This document shows, piece after piece, positions 34,157 through 41,785 of a DNA stretch of 63,734 bases. The DNA lies in contig JAZQJI010000038.1 in NCBI GenBank assembly GCA_045541475.1, forward strand, positions 1 to 63,734. Direction: 5' to 3'. The DNA comes from RGIG3077 sp045541475. GTDB taxonomy: Bacteria > Bacillota > Clostridia > Oscillospirales > Ruminococcaceae. Position 1 is the stretch's first letter, and every line of letters starts with the position of its first letter. Both the position numbers and the translations under genes were made by a program. Under the pieces are notes generated by a model that ran no database searches, had not been told where the DNA came from, and saw only the letters and a program-made list of their open reading frames with translations.

Positions 34157-36163
34157 TTATTCAGCAGCTTCTTCTGTTTCTTCAGCAGCTTCTTCTGTTT
34201 CTTCAACAGCTTCCTCTGCAACTTCTTCAACATCTTCAGCGTTCTCTTCAAGAAGAGCACGGATAGAAAGCGAAACGCGCTTCTTTTCGATGTCGATTTC
34301 AACAATCTTAGCCTGAACAGTCTGTCCAACTTCAAGAGCTTCAGCAACGTTGCCAACTCTCTTATCAGAAACCTGAGAAATGTGGATAAGGCCGTCAATA
34401 CCTTCGATAATATTTGCAAATGCGCCAAAGGGTGTGATGGAAACAACAGTTGCATCAACTACATCACCTTCTGCATACTTGCTCTCAAAGATAACCCAGG
34501 GGTTGTCCTCAGCCTTCTTGTAGCCAAGAGAAATTCTGTTCTTTTCAGCGTCAAGATCCTTGATGTAAACTTCAAGAACATCGCCAACCTTAACAACTTC
34601 TTCAGGGTGACGAATTCTTCCCCATGAAAGCTCAGAAATATGAACCATACCGTCTGTGCCGCCAAGATTTACAAATGCGCCGTAGCTTGTAATGGACTTA
34701 ACTTCGCCCTTGTATGTCTTGCCAACCTCAGCTGTTTCCCAGAAAGCAGCCTTTTCAGCGTTTCTCTTTTCCTTTTCAGCAGCCTTGATAGAACCAACAG
34801 CTCTGTTTCTCTGTTCGTTAATTTCGATAACCTTAAGTTCAACCTTCTTCTTGAGAAGTGTTTCAAGGCTTGTTTCGCGTGAAAGGCCTGTCTGTGAAGC
34901 GGGAACGAATACTCTAACGCCCTGGCAGGAAACAACACATCCGCCCTTAACAACGTTCTGAACGATACCTTCGATAACTTCGCCATCTTCATAAGATTTT
35001 GCAATCTTTTCCATACCGAGAGCAGCGTCAACTCTCTTCTTGGAAAGTGTTGCGATACCTTCTGCATCGTTAATCTTGATAACGATGAGGTCGATTTCAT
35101 CGCCAACCTTAACTACATCGCAGGGCTTGAGTGTGGAATCATCTGTCAATTCATCAAAAGGAACATAGCCTGTGTGCTTTGTGCCTACATCGACAATAAC
35201 TTCGTTTGAGTTAAGTGCCGCAACAATACCCTTTACCCTTTCACCTGTATGTATTTTTTTGAAGGACTGCTCCAAAGCCTCTTCAAAATTAATGTCTTCA
35301 TCAAAACCATTTTTGAGTTCAGTCATTTTTGTTTGTACCTCCTTAATTATGTAAGCCGGTGTTGAAGCTCCGGCTGTAATACCAATTTTTCGGTATTTTT
35401 CAAGGTTAAGTGCATCGAGAGCATCGGCATTTTCAATGTGGAATGTATCGCAGTTGGGACTGCAAACATTACAAAGCTTAACCGTGTTTGAACTGTGCAT
35501 TCCGCCAACAACAATCATAGCATCGCTTTGCTTTGAAAGTTCACAAGCCTGGGCCTGTCTGTCAGCTGTTGCACTGCATATCGTACAAAAAATCTTTGCA
35601 TCACTGCAAGTTTTTTCGATAAATGTCGTACACCTATCCCATATTATATTATTATAAGTCGTTTGTGCGACAATTGCAAGTCTTTTTTCTGAAATTTTAT
35701 TATTTTTAGTAAAAAGGCACATTAGTTCGTCATAATCAGCAAAAACTTGGGCATTTTGACCACAATAGCTGAGTATGCCCTGCACCTCGGGATGATTTTT
35801 ATCGCCTGCTATCAGAATATATCTACCTTCTGCAGCCATCTTATCAACTATTCTATGTATCTTGGAAACAAATGGGCAGGTAGCATCAACATAATCACAG
35901 CCTAATCTCTTTATCTGTTCATAAACATTTTTTTGCACCCCATGAGAACGGATAATAACTCTTTCGCCCTTATTCAGCTCGGACAAATCGTCAATAATCC
36001 GGATACCCTTTGATTTCAAATCCGCAACAACATCGCTGTTGTGTATAATAGGGCCTAAAGTGGCAACCTTGCCGCCTTTTGCAAGTTCATCATAACAGAT
36101 TTTTACTGCCCTATCCACACCAAAGCAGAACCCTGCGGTTGATGCAACAGTAATCTCTCTCAT
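34157..36163 (-). CDS. ispH: Bifunctional IspH-ribosomal protein S1 fusion
   Basis: A 668-residue fusion. Residues 1-280 are 4-hydroxy-3-methylbut-2-enyl diphosphate reductase, the last step of the MEP isoprenoid pathway, with the three cluster cysteines in GFCFGVDRAV, DATCPFVSKIH and ICSATADRQ, and the SHGVQK and GDKNHPEVQG motifs. Residues 300-640 contain four S1 RNA-binding domains (GYVPFDELTD; VFVPASQTG; SYGAFVNLGGTDGMVHISEL; PFGAFANIIEGIDGLIHISQ). The C-terminus is an acidic EETEEAAEE repeat. This fusion is known in clostridia and replaces a separate rpsA. ATG 36163 overlaps the plsC stop by one base, so translation is coupled. Confidence 0.95.
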   Translation of the reverse strand: MREITVASTAGFCFGVDRAVKICYDELAKGGKVATLGPIIHNSDVVADLKSKGIRIIDDLSELNKGERVIIRSHGVQKNVYEQIKRLGCDYVDATCPFVSKIHRIVDKMAAEGRYILIAGDKNHPEVQGILSYCGQNAQVFADYDELMCLFTKNNKISEKRLAIVAQTTYNNIIWDRCTTFIEKTCSDAKIFCTICSATADRQAQACELSKQSDAMIVVGGMHSSNTVKLCNVCSPNCDTFHIENADALDALNLEKYRKIGITAGASTPAYIIKEVQTKMTELKNGFDEDINFEEALEQSFKKIHTGERVKGIVAALNSNEVIVDVGTKHTGYVPFDELTDDSTLKPCDVVKVGDEIDLIVIKINDAEGIATLSKKRVDAALGMEKIAKSYEDGEVIEGIVQNVVKGGCVVSCQGVRVFVPASQTGLSRETSLETLLKKKVELKVIEINEQRNRAVGSIKAAEKEKRNAEKAAFWETAEVGKTYKGEVKSITSYGAFVNLGGTDGMVHISELSWGRIRHPEEVVKVGDVLEVYIKDLDAEKNRISLGYKKAEDNPWVIFESKYAEGDVVDATVVSITPFGAFANIIEGIDGLIHISQVSDKRVGNVAEALEVGQTVQAKIVEIDIEKKRVSLSIRALLEENAEDVEEVAEEAVEETEEAAEETEEAAE

Positions 36164-36795
36164 CACGCCTTACTCTCCGTTTCGATTTTATCAAAATCGG
36201 GCATGCCATCTTTATAAAGCAATTCTTCAATAGAGCCCATGATTTTCGTTTTCAAAACTCTGATTTCTTTAAGCGAGGATGTTGAAGTAATCTGCAAATC
36301 CTGTGCCTTTATAACCTCGCCGTAACGGATAATAATCTTTGTTCTGAACTTGAGCTTTTCGCCGTAAACAATCGCCATAGGCACAACATCTGCACCGGTT
36401 TGAGAAGCTATAAGCGCAACGCCTGTTTTGCCCCTGCCGAGTTTGCCGTTTTTAGAGCGGGTACCTTCAGGATAAATTGCAAGATTTCGTCCCGATTTTA
36501 AAACGTCAACGCAGGTATCAACAATGGTCAAATCGCCCTTGCCGCGCTCAACGGGAAAAGCACCGAAAAATCTGATTAATTTTTCGAAAGCGCCACCCTT
36601 AAAAAGCTCAACCTTTGCCATGTAGGAAAAAGGCTTTTTAACCTTTAGTGCCATTAAAATAGGGTCTGCGTAGCTGCGGTGATTGCAGGCAAAGATTACT
36701 CCTCCACCTTGCGGAATATTTTCAACGCCTTCAAACTTAATGTTAAATGCAATTTTAAATAAAAATGTAACGATATAACGAAGAATTGTATACAT
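36163..36795 (-). CDS. plsC: 1-acyl-sn-glycerol-3-phosphate acyltransferase
   Basis: A 210-residue membrane-associated enzyme that makes phosphatidic acid. It has an N-terminal hydrophobic segment (TILRYIVTFLFKIAF), the catalytic HX4D motif in ACNHRSYADPI (about residue 40), FGAFPVERGKG and the YPEGTRSKNGKLGRGKTG lipid-binding motif. Full length. It lies 24 bases downstream of cmk and is coupled to ispH-rpsA; cmk-plsC-ispH order is frequent in clostridia. Confidence 0.93.
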   Translation of the reverse strand: MYTILRYIVTFLFKIAFNIKFEGVENIPQGGGVIFACNHRSYADPILMALKVKKPFSYMAKVELFKGGAFEKLIRFFGAFPVERGKGDLTIVDTCVDVLKSGRNLAIYPEGTRSKNGKLGRGKTGVALIASQTGADVVPMAIVYGEKLKFRTKIIIRYGEVIKAQDLQITSTSSLKEIRVLKTKIMGSIEELLYKDGMPDFDKIETESKA

Positions 36796-36819
36796 AACTG
36801 TTTCCTTTAATTAATTTTG

Positions 36820-37485
36820 TTATATTGACTTGATAAGTTCTGCAACCTTTTGTACGGACTCATCAAAATTCAAGTCGCTTGTATCAAGCAAAACCGCATC
36901 ATCAGCCTGCTTTAAAGGAGCTGTTGCACGATGGCTGTCATTATAATCACGCTGTTTGATTTCTGCCAAAAGCGATTCAAATGAAGGACAATTAGGTTTA
37001 TGTTCAAGCTCCAGATATCTGCGTTTTGCCCTGATTTCTGCTGATGCTGTCATAAATATTTTTAAATCAGCATTGGGCAGCACAACCGTACCTATATCCC
37101 TGCCATCCATAATAACGTTATTTTCTGATGCAATTTTTTGCTGCAAGTCAAACAAAAACTCACGCACCTTCGGTATCGCCGATACATTAGAAGCACCCAT
37201 GGATACTTCGTTTTGACGGATTGCCTCGGAAACATCTTCGTCGTTAAGATAAACACGCTGAGCACCATCAACAAAGCGCAGCTCTACCTTAATCTGCGGC
37301 AAAAGAGCGCATACAGCTTCGCAATCATCGGTCTTTACGTTGTTTCTGATTGTGTAAAGCGCAACCGCACGGTAAAGTGCACCGGTATCAACGTAAATAA
37401 AACCAAGCTGTTTAGCGCAAGCTTTGGCAATTGAGCTTTTACCTGCACCGGCAGGTCCGTCTATTGCAATATTAATTGTTTTCAT
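36820..37485 (-). CDS. cmk: Cytidylate kinase
   Basis: A 221-residue nucleoside monophosphate kinase that phosphorylates CMP and dCMP. It begins with INIAIDGPAGAGKSSIAKA (P-loop), then YVDTGALYRAVALY, ISQ/NEVSMGASNVSAIPKVR (NMP-binding insert), DGRDIGTVVLPNADLKIFMT and QRDYNDSHRATAPLK (LID arginines). ATG 37485 follows GGAGAAAG; a longer start adds only four residues and lacks a ribosome site. The start overlaps the end of the upstream flavoprotein gene by 14 bases. Confidence 0.95.
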   Translation of the reverse strand: MKTINIAIDGPAGAGKSSIAKACAKQLGFIYVDTGALYRAVALYTIRNNVKTDDCEAVCALLPQIKVELRFVDGAQRVYLNDEDVSEAIRQNEVSMGASNVSAIPKVREFLFDLQQKIASENNVIMDGRDIGTVVLPNADLKIFMTASAEIRAKRRYLELEHKPNCPSFESLLAEIKQRDYNDSHRATAPLKQADDAVLLDTSDLNFDESVQKVAELIKSI

Positions 37486-38758
37486 AGCTTTCTCCATTCA
37501 TTATTGTATTTTCTATTATATCACACGCGGCTGAATATGCTGTCGAAAAAGCAATTTGCAGATTAAATCCGCCCGTATAAGCGTCAACATCAAGAACTTC
37601 ACCTGTAAAGTATAGCCCCTTTACAAGTTTAGATTCCATTGTTTTCGGGGATATTCCACGCACATCAACACCGCCGCTTGTAATAATTGCCTCTTCAATG
37701 GGGCGCAAACCGCTGACGTTAAATTCAAGCGATTTTATCAGCTCGCACAGCTTTTGGCGCTGTTGCTTTGTAATTGAATTTACCTTGCAGTCCCTTGCAA
37801 TCATACTGCGCTTGATTATTACGGGTATCATTTTTCGCGGCAACAGCGCAGAGAGTGAGTTTTCAAAATTCTTATTGATATTGTTGGAAAAATCACGCAA
37901 GAGTCTGTTATCAAGCTGTTTTTCATCCAAAGCAGGTTTAAGGTCTATAATGATTTTATAATCACTGATGTTTTTATAATCAATATGCGAGCTTGCAGAA
38001 AGAACCAATGGTCCCGACATACCGAAATGCGTAAACAGCATTTCGCCCATATCGCTGTAAATTATTTTGTTTTTTGATTTTAAAACAAGCGAAAGTTTGA
38101 CGTTTTTTAAGGTCAGCCCCATCATATCAGAACAATCTTTTTCAAAAATCACAATGGGAACAAGCGAGGGTTTTGGCGGTATTATTTTGTGACCAACATC
38201 TTCTGCCATAGCATAACCATCACCGGTTGAGCCCGTTAAGGGATAGCTTTTTCCGCCTGTTGCAACAAGAACATTTTTAGCATAATATGAGCTTTCGCCA
38301 CATTTTACGCCACATACCGCGCCATCGTTGATGATTAAACTGTCAACTCTTGATGAAAACTGTACATCAACACCGTATTTACGCAACGACAAGTCAAGTG
38401 CCTTTACAACGTCGCTTGCCTTATCGCTTAAAGGAAAAACCCTCTTTCCCCTCTCGGTTTTAAGTGCAACGCCTGCATTTTCAAAAAATTCCATAACGTC
38501 CGCAGGTGTAAGCCTTGAAAAAGCACCGTATAAAAACCTTGGGTTTGTCGCAACAGCGGCAATCAACTCTTCATGCGTGCAATTATTGGTGATATTGCAT
38601 CTACCCTTGCCCGTTATCAAAAGTTTTTTACCAATACGCTCGTTTTTCTCCAAAATCAATGTTTTAACACCGTTTTTGGCGGCTGTTATCGCTGCAAACA
38701 ATCCCGAAGCACCTGCGCCGACAACAATCAAATCATATTTTCTATTTTTATTTATCAT
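37472..38758 (-). CDS. FAD-dependent flavoprotein, HI0933/YhiN family
   Basis: A 428-residue flavoprotein. The N-terminus carries the Rossmann motif LIVVGAGASGLFAAITAA and the family signature GKKLLITGKGRCNITNNC. VLVATGGKSYPLTGSTGDGYA, MLFTHFGMSGPLVLSAS and the C-terminal FTGEVLDVDAYTGGFNLQIAFSTA are diagnostic. Members are called aminoacetone oxidase-like or BaiN-like but the true substrate is mostly unknown. It overlaps the upstream DUF3006 gene by 4 bases (ATGA) and cmk downstream by 14, all in one operon. Confidence 0.92.
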   Translation of the reverse strand: MINKNRKYDLIVVGAGASGLFAAITAAKNGVKTLILEKNERIGKKLLITGKGRCNITNNCTHEELIAAVATNPRFLYGAFSRLTPADVMEFFENAGVALKTERGKRVFPLSDKASDVVKALDLSLRKYGVDVQFSSRVDSLIINDGAVCGVKCGESSYYAKNVLVATGGKSYPLTGSTGDGYAMAEDVGHKIIPPKPSLVPIVIFEKDCSDMMGLTLKNVKLSLVLKSKNKIIYSDMGEMLFTHFGMSGPLVLSASSHIDYKNISDYKIIIDLKPALDEKQLDNRLLRDFSNNINKNFENSLSALLPRKMIPVIIKRSMIARDCKVNSITKQQRQKLCELIKSLEFNVSGLRPIEEAIITSGGVDVRGISPKTMESKLVKGLYFTGEVLDVDAYTGGFNLQIAFSTAYSAACDIIENTIMNGESYENN

Positions 38759-38967
38759 TCTGAAAACAACCCATCTGAAAGGTTTTTTGCCTTTTGTTTC
38801 AAAGCGTTTGTAAGACCTTCATCAACCTCATAAAGTCCACGCTGTGATATTGCAACAGCGTCGCCTTCCTGAACATTTTCGGCAAAAAGGCGTATATCTA
38901 CGTTGATAATACTGCCATTTTCCTCACAAACGGCATATTCGCCTTCAAATCTGTTAACTAAAATCAT
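38755..38967 (-). CDS. DUF3006 family protein
   Basis: A 70-residue small beta-rich protein that begins MILVNRFEGEYAVCEENG, the DUF3006 signature (a short OB/SH3-like domain). In many Firmicutes it is encoded beside a ComEC-like metallo-hydrolase, as here (13-base gap), suggesting a functional pairing that has not been characterised. Overlaps the HI0933-type gene by 4 bases. Confidence 0.8.
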   Translation of the reverse strand: MILVNRFEGEYAVCEENGSIINVDIRLFAENVQEGDAVAISQRGLYEVDEGLTNALKQKAKNLSDGLFSE

Positions 38968-38980
38968 TAATTATGACCCC

Positions 38981-39952
38981 TTATTCTGTTATACTATTTA
39001 CTGTATTTTCAGTAATAATCGTCAAGCTTGTGCCATCAGAACCAATGACAACCGTACCGTGAAAATCCGTGCGGTAAATTCTATCGGTATGTACCTCAAT
39101 TCGTTCAATAACATCATCGCCGGGATGTCCGTAGTCATTATCAGTGCCAACACCGATAACCGCAACTTCAGGTGAAACTGCCTCTAAAAATTCCTTACAC
39201 GATGAATACGGCGAGCCATGATGACCAACCTTTAAAACATCACTATCAAGATATGCACCACTTTCAAGCAAAACTTGCTCGGCGACCTTTTCAGCATCAC
39301 CTGTAAACAAAAAGCTGTTTTCGCCGTGTAAAATCCTGCATATTACAGAGGCATTGTTAAGCTCATCGTCAAACTCAACAGGACCTAAAATCTGCATTAC
39401 AGTTCCGCCATCAAGTGTATATTCATCTCCGCATTTAGCAGATGTTATGCTTAAATCCTTATCCTTTATCGCCTGCAAAAAATCAATATAGCAGGTGGAA
39501 GCGGGTATAAGCTTGCTCGGCAGATTTGGTGCAATTACCGTTCCTATTTCAAAACTTTCGATAACTATCGACAAAGAACCGATATGGTCAGAATGTGGAT
39601 GTGTAGCTATTAAATAATCAATGCGTTCAATATCATGCGAATCAAGATAGGCGCATACATCAGCAGCGTTTGATTTTTCGCCACCATCTATCAAAACGAC
39701 GTCATCGCCGCTGATAATAAGCTGACAATCACCCTGCCCTACATCAATATAATGAACGGCAAGCTCACAATCAACATCAATCGGCTTTTCCTTTAGGCCT
39801 AAAAATTCATAAACGGTATCGTATGCGTCAAACCCAAGAAGTTCTAAAATTGCAAAAATCACACCGATAAGTGCAACAATTATACCGACTATTTTGTTTT
39901 TCGATAGCTTTTTTGCTGCCTGTTCGACGATTTCTTTTGCTTGTTCTTCCAT
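38981..39952 (-). CDS. ComEC/Rec2-like metallo-beta-lactamase-fold hydrolase
   Basis: A 323-residue protein. An N-terminal membrane anchor (IVGIIVALIGVIFAILELLG, about 20-40) is followed by an MBL-fold domain like the C-terminal domain of ComEC: HYIDVGQGDCQLII, VVLIDGGEKS, LIATHPHSDHIGSL (HxHxDH metal site), SFLFTGDAEK, VLKVGHHGSPYSSCKEF. It is probably a membrane-anchored, outward-facing nuclease or phosphodiesterase; substrate unknown. Its first 64 bases overlap the end of the YgiQ gene in another frame, so translation is probably coupled. Confidence 0.88.
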   Translation of the reverse strand: MEEQAKEIVEQAAKKLSKNKIVGIIVALIGVIFAILELLGFDAYDTVYEFLGLKEKPIDVDCELAVHYIDVGQGDCQLIISGDDVVLIDGGEKSNAADVCAYLDSHDIERIDYLIATHPHSDHIGSLSIVIESFEIGTVIAPNLPSKLIPASTCYIDFLQAIKDKDLSITSAKCGDEYTLDGGTVMQILGPVEFDDELNNASVICRILHGENSFLFTGDAEKVAEQVLLESGAYLDSDVLKVGHHGSPYSSCKEFLEAVSPEVAVIGVGTDNDYGHPGDDVIERIEVHTDRIYRTDFHGTVVIGSDGTSLTIITENTVNSITE

Positions 39953-41775
39953 TGGTTATTTGCTCCGTTGGCATTGGTATCGTTCATTGGCTTGATAAGG
40001 CATTTTGGATTGTTGCCGATTAAATCGCGGCGGTTGGCAATTTTTAGTGCTTTTGCTACAAGGCTGTAATTCTTAGGATTGAAATATTGCAGCAAAGCTC
40101 TCTGCATGGCCTTATCCTCTGCTGTTTTCGGTACGTATATCTTTTCCATTGTATATGGGTTAAGTTCGGTATAATACATACAGGTAGAAATTGTGCCGGG
40201 CGTGGGGTAAAAATCCTGCACCTGCTCGGGTCTTATGCGGTTTTCTTTCAAAAACAGTGCAAGCTCAATTGCGTCTTTCAATGTGCAGCCCGGGTGCGAA
40301 GACATCAGATACGGCACAAGATATTGCTCCTTACCGCACTGTTTGGTATATTTATAAAACTTTTCAGAAAATTTCTTATATGTTTCGATATGCGGCTTGC
40401 CCATCATATCAAGCGTATTGGCACTGCAATGCTCGGGCGCAACCTTTAGCTGTCCGCTGACATGATGCTCTACAAGTTCTTTAAAGAAAGTATCATCCTT
40501 ATCACACAAAAGATAATCAAACCTGATGCCCGAGCGTATAAACACACGCTTTACACCCTTGATATTGCGTAATTTTCGCAAAAGCGAAACAAAATCACTT
40601 TGGTCAGCATCAAGTGCCTTGCAGGGTGTGGGTGCTAAGCATTTTTTGCCCATGCAAAGCCCGTTTTTATCCTGCGCCTTGCAAGAATTATGTCGAAAAT
40701 TTGCGGTAGGTCCGCCGACATCATGAATATACCCCTTGAAATTGGGCATTTTTGTAAGCTTAATTGCCTCGGCAATAACCGAATCATGACTGCGCACGCT
40801 GATTTTTCTGCCTTGATGCAATGCAATTGAGCAAAAATTGCAATTACCAAAACAGCCGCGATTGTGGGTGATAGAAAACTCAACCTCTTCAATTCCGGGT
40901 ACACCGCCAAGTTTTTCGTAATCAATATGATACGCCCTTGCATACGGCAAAGCATAAACTTTATCCATTTCCTCAGTAGTAAGGCTTATTGCGGGCGGAT
41001 TTTGCACAAGCATTTTATCGCCATGCCTTTGCAGCAGTGTTTTGCCGTATTTTTCATCCTGCCAGTCATACTGAAGTTTGCAAGCCTTTGCATAATGCGG
41101 TTTTGAAGTGCTTACCTGCTCAAAGCTTGGACATTCCTTTGCGCCTATGGGTGTTTCCTTAGTATCAACAAGATAACAGGTGCCCCTTATATCACGCAAA
41201 TCCTTGATATTTTCACCCTTGGAAAGTCTCAAGACTATCTCACTGACAGAGCGCTCACCCATACCGTACATCAGTAAATCCGCCTTAGAATCAACAAGAA
41301 TTGAAGGCAGAACCTTATCGGCCCAATAATCATAATGAGCAAAGCGGCGAAGCGATGCTTCAAGTCCGCCCACGGCAATTGCAACATCTCCGTAAATACG
41401 TCGCAAAGCGTTGCAATAAACAACAAGCGCTCTGTCGGGACGCTTGCCCGTTTTGCCACCTGCGCTATATGCGTCATCGCTGCGGCGTTTTTTGGCTGCC
41501 GTATAGTGTGCTACCATTGAATCGATATTGCCCGACGTTACCAAAAACGCATATTTAGGTCTGCCGTAAATCGTATAATCCTTATCACTTTGCGGTTGAG
41601 CAATAATACCGACAGTAAAGCCCAAAGATTCAACCACACGGGATATAATGGCAATACCAAAGCTGGGGTGATCGACATACGAATCACCCGTAATGCAGAT
41701 AAAATCAAACTGTTCAATTTTTCTGTCAATCATATCCTGCTTTGTAAGCGGTAAAAAAGCTTTTCTGTCAAGCAT
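39889..41775 (-). CDS. YgiQ family radical SAM protein
   Basis: A 628-residue protein with the YgiQ N-terminal domain (FLPLTKQDMIDR, FICITGDSYVDHPSFG, AIAVGGLEASLRRFAHYDYW) and a radical SAM domain near residue 300 whose cluster motif is visible in HNRGCFGNCNFCSIALHQG (CxxxCxxC). IHDVGGPTANFRH and the FYPTPGTISTCMYYT segment are family marks. The function of YgiQ is unknown; the basic, Asn- and Gln-rich tail (NQWKNKQKKSSNRQQ) suggests RNA contact. It lies 10 bases after ftsK. Confidence 0.93.
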   Translation of the reverse strand: MLDRKAFLPLTKQDMIDRKIEQFDFICITGDSYVDHPSFGIAIISRVVESLGFTVGIIAQPQSDKDYTIYGRPKYAFLVTSGNIDSMVAHYTAAKKRRSDDAYSAGGKTGKRPDRALVVYCNALRRIYGDVAIAVGGLEASLRRFAHYDYWADKVLPSILVDSKADLLMYGMGERSVSEIVLRLSKGENIKDLRDIRGTCYLVDTKETPIGAKECPSFEQVSTSKPHYAKACKLQYDWQDEKYGKTLLQRHGDKMLVQNPPAISLTTEEMDKVYALPYARAYHIDYEKLGGVPGIEEVEFSITHNRGCFGNCNFCSIALHQGRKISVRSHDSVIAEAIKLTKMPNFKGYIHDVGGPTANFRHNSCKAQDKNGLCMGKKCLAPTPCKALDADQSDFVSLLRKLRNIKGVKRVFIRSGIRFDYLLCDKDDTFFKELVEHHVSGQLKVAPEHCSANTLDMMGKPHIETYKKFSEKFYKYTKQCGKEQYLVPYLMSSHPGCTLKDAIELALFLKENRIRPEQVQDFYPTPGTISTCMYYTELNPYTMEKIYVPKTAEDKAMQRALLQYFNPKNYSLVAKALKIANRRDLIGNNPKCLIKPMNDTNANGANNQWKNKQKKSSNRQQKSYRKTK

Positions 41776-41785
41776 AAAAAATTCC

